DNA from: a bacterium UBP8_UBA817
GTDB lineage: Bacteria > Margulisbacteria > Marinamargulisbacteria > UBA817
Assembly: GCA_002296285.1 (NCBI GenBank)
Contig: DBHX01000060.1
Span: forward strand, 1-41,260
DNA length: 41,260 nucleotides
Reading direction: 5' to 3'
In this document: in pieces, positions 15,354-23,699 of the stretch
How positions within the stretch are numbered: position 1 is the stretch's first letter
How the letters are laid out: every line of letters begins with the position of its first letter
Notes under the pieces: model-generated
Told to the model about the DNA's origin: nothing
Seen by the model: the letters and a program-made list of their open reading frames with translations, nothing else
Databases searched by the model: none
Made by a program: the position numbers and the translations under genes

Positions 15354-16124
15354 ATGTTTTGGTTCAAAATCAGCACTATTATTTATTTTTCGTTTATATT
15401 ATCTTACTTAATTAATATATTGGTTACGGAGTTGCCCTTGGATGATCGATACAAAAAGTTGAAAATTCATTTTACACTGTCCCGCTTTTTATCTTTATTT
15501 TATTATCCGTTAATGTATTGGTTTTTGAAATCTTTTAAAGCACTGTCTTTTTGGAAAAAACTTCGGCATGGGGTCGTGCTTCTGATTAGTATGGTATTAT
15601 TTATTACTCATGTTTTGGGGTATACCTTATTAACGCCATGGATCCATTTTATTGTGTTTTCAATATTGACCATTTCTTTATTTACTGATTTAGAGCATCA
15701 AATTATCCCCAATGAAATGTCATTTGGACTTATTTTTGTTGGCATTGGGTATTCCTTTTTTCAAAGTCAAATGTTGAACTGTTTCCAAGGTATGGGTTTG
15801 GCCATGATTGTATTTGCTTTGTTTTCAATCATCATGATGCTTTTTGGACAATCCCATGCGTTTGGTGCAGGAGATATTAAACTCTGCTTAGGTGTTGGCG
15901 CGGTATGGGGGTGGCAAGTGACCGCCATTGCGCTTTATTTTACATTTTTAATTGGCGGGATTGTTGGGTTTTATTTTATCTTTATTAAGAAAAAAGATAA
16001 GGAATCATATTATGCGTTTGCCCCAGTCATTATTCTGGGGCTCTTGGTGGCACTGATATATACGGATAGTATTTTTGATTATTACTATCCGTGGGTTAAT
16101 CATTCATTTGAAATAAAAAAATAG
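15354..16124 (+). CDS. pilD: Prepilin peptidase (A24 family), minimal form
   Basis: This multi-pass membrane protein of 256 residues carries the two catalytic aspartates of GxGD peptidases: Asp112 in LFTDLEHQIIPNE and Asp174 in GAGDIKL. It would cleave the class III leaders of the pilin-like proteins of this region. The N-terminal cytoplasmic methylase region of classic PilD is degenerate: there is no CPxC zinc motif and the loop is short (about residues 28-70). Methylation of mature residue 1 is therefore doubtful. No Shine-Dalgarno site; GATAAA lies 6 nt before ATG. It ends 3 nt from the convergent aldolase gene. Confidence 0.88.
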   Translation: MFWFKISTIIYFSFILSYLINILVTELPLDDRYKKLKIHFTLSRFLSLFYYPLMYWFLKSFKALSFWKKLRHGVVLLISMVLFITHVLGYTLLTPWIHFIVFSILTISLFTDLEHQIIPNEMSFGLIFVGIGYSFFQSQMLNCFQGMGLAMIVFALFSIIMMLFGQSHAFGAGDIKLCLGVGAVWGWQVTAIALYFTFLIGGIVGFYFIFIKKKDKESYYAFAPVIILGLLVALIYTDSIFDYYYPWVNHSFEIKK

Positions 16125-16127
16125 CCA

Positions 16128-16781
16128 TTAAACAGCACTTGTTGCCCAAGCTTTTGAATCCTTGATGAACGCTTCTATACCATTGGCGGTTAATGGATGC
16201 TCAAATAATTTAAATAATGTACCTGCGGGTACGGTGGCCACATCAGCACCCATTTGTGCTGAGTCCAAAATGTGCATGGGGTGACGAATACTGGCGGCAA
16301 GAATTTTTGTTTTAAATTTGTAGTTATCAAATATAGTTCGGGTTTGTTCAATGATGGTTAGTCCGTCATGCCCAATATCATCCAATCGTCCTAAAAAGGG
16401 GCTAATGTATGTGGCGCCAGCTTTGGCGGCAATTAATCCTTGCAATGGTGAAAAAACAAGGGTTACATTGGTTTTGATATTTTTGGCACTCAATTGTTTA
16501 ACGGCTTTCATGCCTTCTGGGGTCATGACAATTTTAATCACAATGTTATTTCCCCATGTAATATACTCATTGGCTTCTTCAAGCATCTCCTCAGCTGTAT
16601 GTCCCAAGGTTTCAACCGAAATTGGCCCATCAATAAATTGGGAAATTTCCTGAATGGTGGCTTTGTGGTCTTTGCCTGCTTTCTTAATTAATGTGGGATT
16701 GGTGGTTACACCATCGACAAGGCCCATATCTTTTGCCTTTTTTATGTCTTCTATGTTTGCACTATCTATAAAAAATTCCAT
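16128..16781 (-). CDS. fsa: Transaldolase-like fructose-6-phosphate aldolase (FSA/TalC type)
   Basis: The 217-residue TIM-barrel protein starts MEFFIDSANIEDI and shows all subfamily motifs: GVTTNPTLI, a Schiff-base lysine near residue 83 (VIKIVMTPEGM), NVTLVFS and SPFLGRLDDIGHDG. The ATG at 16781 is chosen because GAGGAG lies 6 nt upstream; a start at 16799 would put that site inside the gene. It acts in the cytoplasm on sugar phosphates. Sequence alone does not tell transaldolase from fructose-6-phosphate aldolase activity. It has one of the few good non-pilin Shine-Dalgarno sites here. Confidence 0.9.
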   Translation of the reverse strand: MEFFIDSANIEDIKKAKDMGLVDGVTTNPTLIKKAGKDHKATIQEISQFIDGPISVETLGHTAEEMLEEANEYITWGNNIVIKIVMTPEGMKAVKQLSAKNIKTNVTLVFSPLQGLIAAKAGATYISPFLGRLDDIGHDGLTIIEQTRTIFDNYKFKTKILAASIRHPMHILDSAQMGADVATVPAGTLFKLFEHPLTANGIEAFIKDSKAWATSAV

Positions 16782-16837
16782 TCTTGACTCCTCATTCAAA
16801 CGCGATATGTCTTATATTAGCAATATTTACATGTAAA

Positions 16838-17197
16838 TTAAATGGGTTCTTCTTTTTCAAAGTTAAGGGCAATGGAATTAATGCAAAACCGTTGCCCTGT
16901 TGGGGGAGGGCCGTCCGGAAATACATGCCCTAAGTGTGCCTTGCATGTTTTGCAATGGACTTCTGTTCGAATCATTTGGTGGGATGAATCCTCTGAGGTG
17001 CCAATGTTGTCTACAATCACATCATAAAAACTGGGCCACCCTGTTCCAGAGTCAAATTTTTTATCTGATTTAAATAAGGGGGTGTTGCACATGCCGCAGG
17101 TGTATGTTCCCTTGGCTTTATGATTCACGAATTGACCGCTGAATGGCGGTTCAGTCCCTTTGTTGATGCAGACATGGTATTTTAAGTCATCATTCAT
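16838..17197 (-). CDS. msrB: Peptide methionine (R)-S-oxide reductase MsrB
   Basis: The 119-residue protein is a complete MsrB domain. The catalytic Cys105 is in RFCINS, the zinc ligands are Cys34/Cys37 (CGMC) and Cys82/Cys85 (CKTC), and the GTGWPSF and AHLGHVFPDGP motifs are intact. It reduces methionine-R-sulfoxide in proteins. The usual resolving cysteine in the GxGWPSF loop is Thr, so recycling may use another cysteine or thioredoxin directly. No Shine-Dalgarno site: TAAAAT lies 7 nt before ATG, with a 16-bp inverted repeat next to it. Confidence 0.93.
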   Translation of the reverse strand: MNDDLKYHVCINKGTEPPFSGQFVNHKAKGTYTCGMCNTPLFKSDKKFDSGTGWPSFYDVIVDNIGTSEDSSHQMIRTEVHCKTCKAHLGHVFPDGPPPTGQRFCINSIALNFEKEEPI

Positions 17198-17204
17198 TGT
17201 GTTT

Positions 17205-17225
17205 ATTTTATCACAGTCTTGTGAT
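17205..17225 (-). promoter_or_regulatory. msrB -10 box with adjoining inverted repeat
   Basis: TAAAAT (17205-17210, minus strand) ends 7 nt before the msrB ATG, implying a leaderless message. Touching its upstream edge is ATCACA-N4-TGTGAT (17210-17225), a perfect 6-bp inverted repeat in the promoter spacer, where a repressor would block polymerase. No good -35 hexamer is visible, which fits regulator-dependent transcription. Confidence 0.45.
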
Positions 17226-17433
17226 TCATTCCTTTCTCAGGTTCTTGATAAACCCTGGTCATATAATTTAGGCGTTCGATCTCTTTTTTATGCATACATT
17301 CACAACCCAGAAAAAACTGATGCGTCTTCTCAAAAAAACAAAAACGTTAAATTATAAATTGCGTTTTCTATGACTTAATTCAATGGGCTTTATTCATCTG
17401 GTGAAAGTGTTTCTTTTAAATTATCATGTTGGT

Positions 17434-18366
17434 ATGAGCACATCTCCAATTTTAGTTTATTCGGTCCCATGGGATGTTACGGTTACGTATCGTAGTGGAT
17501 CTCATAACTCGCCTGGTTTTATTCAAGAATCAATGGTTCAACTGGATGATCAGCACCCATTTTCAAAGGATTCTATTCAGCTGACGTTTTTGCCGGTTAA
17601 TTCGACCATTGGTGGCTTGCAACATGAATATAAGGGAATTTCATCGTCAATTATTGATGCGTTAAATCATCAAAAAAACTTAACATCACGCCAACAACAG
17701 CATTTGACGGATATTAATTGTGCCTCTCGTGATTTAAATCAGTTGGTATTGAATGACATTCATCATCACAGGTCATCTCCCGTTATTTTGTGTGGAGGTG
17801 AACATGGGGTAGGGGTAGGGTACGTTGCATCATTATCTCGCCAGTACGATTCATTCTCAATTCTTCACATTGATGCTCATATGGACTGTCGAGTTCAATA
17901 CTTTGGGTATGATTATTCCCATGCGTCAGTAATGACGCATTATGCGAAGAATTCAGCGGTTTCAGGAATTACCCAGGTTGGTATTCGCGATTATGCGTCT
18001 GTAGAAACTCAGTTTCAGGCAGAATCTGACACTCCGTTTCACGTCTTTACGGATTATGGTCTTCATCAACAATTGTTTCAAGGCAAGACTTGGAATGATG
18101 TGTGTCAACAAATTTTGGGGACGTTATCTGATCGAGTCTTCATTAGTTTGGATGTGGATGGATTGATGGCTTATTTATGCCCGGCAACAGGGACTCCTGT
18201 ACCTGGTGGTTTGTCATACAATCAGTTGGTCTATTTGCTCGAACAAGTTTCCAAGACGAAGCATGTGATTGGCGCTGAATTGGTTGAGGTTAATTCTTCT
18301 TCCGCGAGTGATTGGAATGCCGATGTTGGTGCTCGATTGTTGTTTTTACTGGCTGGGTGCTTCTAG
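17434..18366 (+). CDS. Arginase/agmatinase-superfamily ureohydrolase
   Basis: The 310-residue protein carries the binuclear manganese motifs: GGEHG (121-125), HIDAHMD (145-151), YSHAS and SLDVDG (238-243) followed by CPATGTPVPGG. The usual Asp-Pro after the last metal site is Met-Ala, a mild deviation. Agmatinase (putrescine formation) is favoured because the convergent genes next door make (nor)spermidine, but arginase or another guanidino hydrolase is possible. The ATG at 17434 matches the family start, and TATCAT lies 6 nt before it. A start at 17383 would add 17 residues without support. Its 3' end overlaps tlyA by 21 nt. Confidence 0.75.
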   Translation: MSTSPILVYSVPWDVTVTYRSGSHNSPGFIQESMVQLDDQHPFSKDSIQLTFLPVNSTIGGLQHEYKGISSSIIDALNHQKNLTSRQQQHLTDINCASRDLNQLVLNDIHHHRSSPVILCGGEHGVGVGYVASLSRQYDSFSILHIDAHMDCRVQYFGYDYSHASVMTHYAKNSAVSGITQVGIRDYASVETQFQAESDTPFHVFTDYGLHQQLFQGKTWNDVCQQILGTLSDRVFISLDVDGLMAYLCPATGTPVPGGLSYNQLVYLLEQVSKTKHVIGAELVEVNSSSASDWNADVGARLLFLLAGCF

Positions 18367-19125
18367 TTTCGATACGCGATAAAAGTACTCTTGATTGCCC
18401 TTAGTGCCTTTAACTTCGGATGCAGATTTTGCCCAAATATTTAAGTTTAGTGCATTAAATTGGGTTTCTACTTTGGTTAATGTGGCATGCAGATGATCGG
18501 GATTGGTAATGATGCCACCCATGTCGACCATATCTCTTTCAGCTTCAAATTGAGGTTTAATTAAAATAATATACTCGGTGGAATTGGGCAGTAAAGATAA
18601 TAGGTTTGGCATAATTTTAAATACACTAATAAACGATACATCCATCACGACGAGTTGAATATCATAAATACTTAATTGGACCGGTTCTAAGGCATCATTT
18701 ATTTCTTTTTCTGTGACTTCTCGAGCATTTGTTCGTTCCAATAGTGATAATTTTTTATTTTTTCTTAATTGGTAATCTAAAATACCGTATCCAACATCAA
18801 TGCCCAATACATGACGGGCATTTTGCCGAATGAGTACATCGCTAAACCCACCGGTAGAAATTCCAATATCCAGACAACATTGATTGTTAATGGAGACATT
18901 TTCTGTCTCTAAGAAATGATCGATTTTGTCCCCACCCCGAGATACATAGTTTGATTTTTTTTCTTTGATGCGAATGTGACTTAACGGATCGCAAAGCGTT
19001 CCAGGTTGTGAAATAACCGCATCATCAATCAATACTTTTCCAGCCATGATGTACCGTTTGGCTTCGTCAATGGTTCTAATGAATCCTCGATTGACCAGTA
19101 ACTCATCTAATTTTAATTTTTTCAT
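18346..19125 (-). CDS. tlyA: TlyA-type rRNA 2'-O-methyltransferase
   Basis: The 259-residue protein has an N-terminal S4 RNA-binding domain (about 1-60: LDELLVNRGF, AKRYIMAGKVLID) and a FtsJ-like SAM domain. Motif I is CLDIGISTGGFSDVL (about 84-98); VMDVSFISV and LIKPQFEAE are the later catalytic motifs. Homologues methylate cytidines in 16S and 23S rRNA; some were described as hemolysins. It follows nspC by 1 nt and is probably cotranscribed with the polyamine genes. The 3' end overlaps the ureohydrolase gene. Confidence 0.92.
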   Translation of the reverse strand: MKKLKLDELLVNRGFIRTIDEAKRYIMAGKVLIDDAVISQPGTLCDPLSHIRIKEKKSNYVSRGGDKIDHFLETENVSINNQCCLDIGISTGGFSDVLIRQNARHVLGIDVGYGILDYQLRKNKKLSLLERTNAREVTEKEINDALEPVQLSIYDIQLVVMDVSFISVFKIMPNLLSLLPNSTEYIILIKPQFEAERDMVDMGGIITNPDHLHATLTKVETQFNALNLNIWAKSASEVKGTKGNQEYFYRVSKLEAPSQ

Positions 19126-19126
19126 C

Positions 19127-20266
19127 CTACGATAACCGCTCCTTAAAATTGAAATAAGAAGATACTTTATGGATCTTTATATTCCCTGACGTACTTATCA
19201 TACCAATGGCCGGTTGTTTTACGCCATTAAAATTTGATGTTTTAACGATGGTGTAGTGCCCCATGTCTTCAAATATGAGGGTATCATTGATGTTTAATTT
19301 ATCATCAAATGAGTAGGTTCCAACGATGTCTCCAGCAAGGCAGGTGTTGCCGCCAATAATGTAATTTTCTTTTTTTTCATTTTCTTTTCCGGCATTTAAA
19401 ATCTCAGGTCGGTATGGGTATTCTAGAACATCAGGCATGTGGGCGGTTGCAGAAATATCACAAATGGCGATTTTTTTATGATTTTCAATAATATCCAATA
19501 TGCGTGTTACGTAATACCCACAATGTCGTCCAATGGCTTCTCCAGGCTCTAGAATAACTTGTAAATTATAGGTGGTTTTCCATCGGTTAATTTCTTTGAT
19601 TAGTATCTCTAGCTCATAATTGTCATCCGTTAGTAAATGCCCGCCTCCCCAATTCATCCATTTAAGTGTTGATAGTTGATCTCCAAGGTTCTGTTCAATT
19701 TTATTTAATATGGTGATTAATGGGCCAACATTTTGTTCACATAATGCATGAAAATGAAGTCCATCAATGCCTTCAAGATCCTTTTCTGTAATTTGTTCAA
19801 TTGGAATTCCCAATCGTGAGTATTTGGAGCATGGGTCATATTTTTCAGTGGGTGCTTGGCTCGTCTTTGGATTAATCCTTAATCCAAGGCTGGCGTTCAT
19901 TGCATTGTTTATTTCTTTAAATCGTTTGGCCTGTTTGATTGAATTGAAACTAATGTGGCTGGCCATGGCATTGTATTGATGATATTCATCCTCATCAATG
20001 GCGATGCTATGGACATGAACGGATCCTTCGAACTCTTCTAATCCCAATCGTGCTTCATAGATTGAGCTGGCGGTTACGCCATCCAATACATCTTTTAACT
20101 GAGCAAAGGTTTTTGTGGTTGCATAGCCCTTTAACGCCAATATGATTTGACAATCGGTTGCATTTTTTAATGTTTTTATTCTATTTAAATTTTGAGCGAG
20201 TTTTTCTTCATCAATTAAATAACATGGGGTTGGTAAATGGTTTGTATTAGTTGTCCAATGGGCCAT
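19127..20266 (-). CDS. nspC: Carboxynorspermidine/carboxyspermidine decarboxylase
   Basis: This PLP-dependent alanine-racemase-fold enzyme has LPTPCYLIDEEKL at the N-terminus, the PLP lysine in ILALKGYA (Lys46) and HFHALCEQN in the barrel. WMNWGGGHLLT binds PLP phosphate, LEPGEAIG follows, and CDISATAHMPDVLEYPYRP is a diagnostic stretch of the NspC family. It removes the carboxyl group made by the synthase encoded immediately upstream, giving spermidine or norspermidine. The start is taken at Met4 of the longest frame (MAHWTTN); it overlaps the synthase gene by about 20 nt. Confidence 0.93.
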   Translation of the reverse strand: MAHWTTNTNHLPTPCYLIDEEKLAQNLNRIKTLKNATDCQIILALKGYATTKTFAQLKDVLDGVTASSIYEARLGLEEFEGSVHVHSIAIDEDEYHQYNAMASHISFNSIKQAKRFKEINNAMNASLGLRINPKTSQAPTEKYDPCSKYSRLGIPIEQITEKDLEGIDGLHFHALCEQNVGPLITILNKIEQNLGDQLSTLKWMNWGGGHLLTDDNYELEILIKEINRWKTTYNLQVILEPGEAIGRHCGYYVTRILDIIENHKKIAICDISATAHMPDVLEYPYRPEILNAGKENEKKENYIIGGNTCLAGDIVGTYSFDDKLNINDTLIFEDMGHYTIVKTSNFNGVKQPAIGMISTSGNIKIHKVSSYFNFKERLS

Positions 20267-21452
20267 CGAGATCAATCACTTTCCAAGGCAGTCCTTGTTC
20301 ATTTAATTCTTTCATGAATGGTCGAGCATCAAATTCTTCCAAGTTAAATACCCCGTGTCCTTTCCACTGATTATTGAGGATCATTTTTGCGCCAATCATG
20401 GCAGGAACACCGGTTGTGTATGATACGGCTTGGGCCTGGACTTCTTCATGGCAATCTTGATGGTGACAAACGTTGTAAATTAATTTGGTTTTTCTTTCAC
20501 CATTAATCAATCCCGTAATGATGCATCCTATGGATGTTTTACCGGTGTAATTGGTGCTAATTTCAGCCGGATTTGGCAACACTTCTTTTAGGAATTCTAA
20601 GGGGACGATTTGATGGCCTTTAAAGTTTACGGGTTGAATGGATGTCATGCCAATATTTTGCAATACCTGTAAATGTTGAATGTAATTGTCCGAAAATGTC
20701 ATCCAAAATCGTATTTTTTTAATGCTTGGAAAATGTTTGATTAATGATTCAAGTTCTTCATGATAAAGCAAGTAGGCTTTTTTGGGGCCCACTTCTGGGA
20801 AATTAATTATTTTTGAGATCGACATGGCTGGAATTTCCTTCCACTTCCCATTTTCTGCATATTTTCCATTTTGGGTAATTTCTCGAATATTAATTTCTGG
20901 GTTAAAGTTGGTTGCAAATGGATGCCCATGATCCCCATCGTTGCAGTCAATAATGTCCACGTGTTCAATGGTGTCAAAAAGCTCTTGACTGGCATACTTA
21001 ATGAACGTGTTGGTGACGCCTGGATCAAAGCCTGAACCTAGAAGCGCCATAATGCCTTGGTCTTTAAACCGGTCATGGTAGTCCCATTGCCATTGATAGC
21101 AAAATTTTGCTTCATTTTTTGGTTCATAATTTGCTGTATCCATGTAGTGTGTGTGTGTTTCAAGGCATGCATCCATGATCGGAAGGTCTTGATAGGGGAG
21201 GGCCATGTTTATGACGAGTTTTGGTTGAATCTTTTGAATTAACTCAACGGTGTCCTTGACATGATCGGCATCCAATTCATGGATGGTAATCTTATGATTG
21301 CATTCTTCTTTTAATTGTTCACATCGTTTAAATGTTCGTGAGGCAACATGAATATCTGTAAATATCTCCGGGTTTTTTAAGCATTTTTTTGCAACCACGC
21401 GACCGGCTGCTCCAGCGCCAATAATTAAAACTCTACTCAAGGCTTTCCTCAT
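20247..21452 (-). CDS. Carboxynorspermidine/carboxyspermidine synthase (saccharopine dehydrogenase family)
   Basis: The 401-residue protein has an N-terminal Rossmann fold (VLIIGAGAAGRVVAKKC), a substrate domain with LLGSGFDPGVTN, HYMDTANYEP and IDCNDGDHGHPFATNF, and ends in a GVPAMIGAKMILN block. These are hallmarks of carboxy(nor)spermidine dehydrogenase, which joins aspartate semialdehyde to putrescine or diaminopropane using NADPH. It directly precedes nspC with overlap, so the two form one unit. GATAAT lies 22 nt before ATG and may be the -10 of the operon promoter. Confidence 0.93.
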   Translation of the reverse strand: MRKALSRVLIIGAGAAGRVVAKKCLKNPEIFTDIHVASRTFKRCEQLKEECNHKITIHELDADHVKDTVELIQKIQPKLVINMALPYQDLPIMDACLETHTHYMDTANYEPKNEAKFCYQWQWDYHDRFKDQGIMALLGSGFDPGVTNTFIKYASQELFDTIEHVDIIDCNDGDHGHPFATNFNPEINIREITQNGKYAENGKWKEIPAMSISKIINFPEVGPKKAYLLYHEELESLIKHFPSIKKIRFWMTFSDNYIQHLQVLQNIGMTSIQPVNFKGHQIVPLEFLKEVLPNPAEISTNYTGKTSIGCIITGLINGERKTKLIYNVCHHQDCHEEVQAQAVSYTTGVPAMIGAKMILNNQWKGHGVFNLEEFDARPFMKELNEQGLPWKVIDLDGPLDN

Positions 21453-21526
21453 TTCACTTTTTTTGATGATTTATTATCCTAAATAATTGTTTTTTTGAAA
21501 AGTTTTTTATCTTAAAATTTTTCTAC

Positions 21527-21555
21527 TTGATTTGAATCTGGCATTTGGGTACTAT
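21527..21555 (+). promoter_or_regulatory. Leaderless promoter of the degenerate helicase gene
   Basis: TTGATT (21527-21532) and TACTAT (21550-21555) are separated by 17 nt. The -10 box ends 7 nt before ATG 21563, so transcription should begin at or next to the start codon. This decides the start in favour of 21563 over the TTG at 21545. Confidence 0.65.
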
Positions 21556-21562
21556 CTTCAAT

Positions 21563-22567
21563 ATGGCAACAGATCCTTTGGTTACCTCGATTCAGACGAA
21601 ACAATACTTTTTTGATATTCATTCATCCGAGCGGTTTCAAGCCCTTCGTCGTATTCTTGATATGTACACGGGTGCTTCAATTATTGTATTTTGTCGAACA
21701 AAAAAAGATGTGGATCATATTTCAGAAAAGTTAACGCTTTTAAATTATAATGTGAGTAGTTATCATGGCGATTTATCACCAACAGCGCGTGAGCGTGGTT
21801 TGAAAAAATTTACTGATAAGAAATCAAATGTTTTATTACTGACCGACATTCCGGCTCAACTTAATGGGTTACCGGACATTGACTTGATTTTATTTTCCAT
21901 TATTCCTCAAGACCCCGATTCATATATGCAGCGAATTATTCGTCTTGAGTCTGCAATTAAAATCAAGGCCGTTGCAACGTTGATTGCCCCCAATGAATTT
22001 AAGAAGATTGCCTTTATTAAGCGTGTGACAAAAACAGATATTAATCACAAGGCCTTTCTTTCACCCGACGAAATTATCGAGATCAAAAAAAAGGCATTAC
22101 TGGATAAGGTACAAACATTTGATTTTAAGACATTGGATTCGGATATTTTATCGTTTGCAAATGACTTGATGGACTCAAGGGATCCAAAAGACGTTCTTGC
22201 CTATCTATTGACCCATGGTTATTATGGTGCATTTTCGAAATCTTCTTATCAATCACTTAGTCAATCATCATCGAGTAATAAACATGCGGAGAATCTTGAT
22301 CATTCAGTGAGTGGTGAACGTTTATTTATAGCTTTGGGTAAAGCGGATGGCATTGATGATCATATGTTAATTGATTTTTTATACGATGAAACCAATATTG
22401 AAAAAGATCGTTTTACTGAAATTAAAATCTTTGAAACATTTTCCTTTTTTGTAGTTACTGCGGATGAGGCTGAAATTATTCTTGAAATTTTTAGACGAAA
22501 GAAACGTGGGAAACGTTCAATCGTTGAACGCGCAAAAGGAAAAGACGCCGTTAAGAAAAAATCTTAA
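21563..22567 (+). CDS. Degenerate stand-alone DEAD-box helicase C-domain with DbpA-type RNA-binding domain
   Basis: The 334-residue protein corresponds to the second half of DeaD/DbpA-type RNA helicases. Residues 20-155 are the RecA2 domain: IIVFCRTKKDVDHIS (motif IV), SYHGDLSPTARERGLKKF and LLLTD (start of motif V). Residues 251-325 match the DbpA RNA-recognition domain (RLFIALGKADGIDDHML). The RecA1 half with Walker A and DEAD is absent, and there is no room for it upstream. Motif V continues IPAQLNG instead of VAARGLD, and motif VI is QRIIRLESA instead of HRIGRTGR. It should not hydrolyse ATP. An RNA-binding or ribosome-assembly scaffold is inferred. A leaderless promoter and intact frame argue it is an expressed gene, not debris. 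Confidence 0.72.
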   Translation: MATDPLVTSIQTKQYFFDIHSSERFQALRRILDMYTGASIIVFCRTKKDVDHISEKLTLLNYNVSSYHGDLSPTARERGLKKFTDKKSNVLLLTDIPAQLNGLPDIDLILFSIIPQDPDSYMQRIIRLESAIKIKAVATLIAPNEFKKIAFIKRVTKTDINHKAFLSPDEIIEIKKKALLDKVQTFDFKTLDSDILSFANDLMDSRDPKDVLAYLLTHGYYGAFSKSSYQSLSQSSSSNKHAENLDHSVSGERLFIALGKADGIDDHMLIDFLYDETNIEKDRFTEIKIFETFSFFVVTADEAEIILEIFRRKKRGKRSIVERAKGKDAVKKKS

Positions 22568-23232
22568 TTATTGTAAAATTCTTTTCCAAAGTGAATGGGT
22601 TTTCGATTCGTTTTTTTTCGCCACGCATTGGTGTCTCTGAGTGAGTAGACGCAACCACAGTACTCTTGTTTGTAGAAGGATTCTTCTTTTGATATTTTAT
22701 ACATACGTTCTGAGCCGCCCCGTTTTCGCCAGTTGTATGTCCAATACTTTAAATTCTCATGACGTTGCGCCGCTCGATGTCCACATGCGTTGATTTGATC
22801 CATATTTTTCCATCGAGATATTCCCAAACTACTGGTGAATACATTAAACCCATTTTCTTTTGCGTATAGTGCGGTTCTCTCAAATCGCATATCAAAACAT
22901 TGGGTGCAGCGTTCGCCTCGTTCAGGTTCATTTTCCAATCCTTTGATACGTGAAAACCACTGATCTGTATCGTAATCAGCATCAATGAATTTGATGTCAT
23001 TTTTCTCTGCATAACGGATATTTTCTAGTTTTCTAAGTTCGTATTCTTTGATTGGATGAATATTTGGATTATAAAAAAATAGAGTTAGTTCCAGTCCAGA
23101 GGCTTTCATTGCTTGAATAACTTCACCACAACATGGGGCACAACAAGTGTGCAATAGTACATTTTTTGCTTTATTGGGTGGAACTAACGGGTCTTTTTTG
23201 TATTGTTTGTATTCGTTATCAAACGAGTGCAT
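22564..23232 (-). CDS. queH: Epoxyqueuosine reductase QueH
   Basis: The protein matches QueH (DUF208) throughout: LLHTCCAPCC near the N-terminus, FFYNPNIHP, GERCTQCFDMR, FTSSLGISRWKN and YCGCVYSLRD. The paired and spaced cysteines bind the metal centres used to reduce epoxyqueuosine to queuosine in tRNA, the last step of queuosine synthesis. I place the start at Met 23232 (222 residues, 14-nt overlap with purE); 23277 is possible but adds residues unlike the family. No clear ribosome site; translation is probably coupled to purE. Its stop shares four bases with the convergent helicase-like gene. Confidence 0.93.
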   Translation of the reverse strand: MHSFDNEYKQYKKDPLVPPNKAKNVLLHTCCAPCCGEVIQAMKASGLELTLFFYNPNIHPIKEYELRKLENIRYAEKNDIKFIDADYDTDQWFSRIKGLENEPERGERCTQCFDMRFERTALYAKENGFNVFTSSLGISRWKNMDQINACGHRAAQRHENLKYWTYNWRKRGGSERMYKISKEESFYKQEYCGCVYSLRDTNAWRKKTNRKPIHFGKEFYNN

Positions 23233-23692
23233 CGTTACTAGCAAGAACGGCATCATGCTGTTCTTTTTTAAATGCAACGACTTTCTCTTTTACGTCTGAA
23301 TTCGAAATTGAAATCATTTGTGCAGCAAGGATTCCCGCATTTTTTGCGGCATCAATGCCAACACTTGCGACTGGAACGCCTGGAGGCATTTGAACAATGG
23401 ACAATAATGAATCAATTCCTTGGATGGAAATGCTTGCATTTACTGGAACTCCTATGACTGGTTTGGATGTAATTCCGGCAACAACACCCGGAAGGTGAGC
23501 CGCACCACCAGCGCCGGCGATGAACACGTCGCTATCTGAATTTTCTACATAAGCAATTGTTTCATGGGGGGTTCTGTGAGCTGATAATACCTTAATATCA
23601 TACTCAATCCCAAATTGTGTTAGCATTTCTGCTGCTTTTTTCATTATGTCGAGATCGGATTTTGATCCCATTAAAATTGATACTTTACTCAT
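23219..23692 (-). CDS. purE: N5-carboxyaminoimidazole ribonucleotide mutase PurE (class I)
   Basis: The 157-residue protein carries the class I PurE signatures MGSKSDLDIM, SAHRTP with the catalytic His, AGAGGAAHLPGVVA and GVPVNAS. It converts N5-CAIR to CAIR in purine synthesis. No purK is adjacent. The start is preceded by an AGG-containing TTAGGTTT, but a promoter with its -10 box 7 nt before ATG suggests a leaderless message. It probably forms an operon with queH. Confidence 0.96.
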   Translation of the reverse strand: MSKVSILMGSKSDLDIMKKAAEMLTQFGIEYDIKVLSAHRTPHETIAYVENSDSDVFIAGAGGAAHLPGVVAGITSKPVIGVPVNASISIQGIDSLLSIVQMPPGVPVASVGIDAAKNAGILAAQMISISNSDVKEKVVAFKKEQHDAVLASNDALV

Positions 23693-23699
23693 AAACCTA

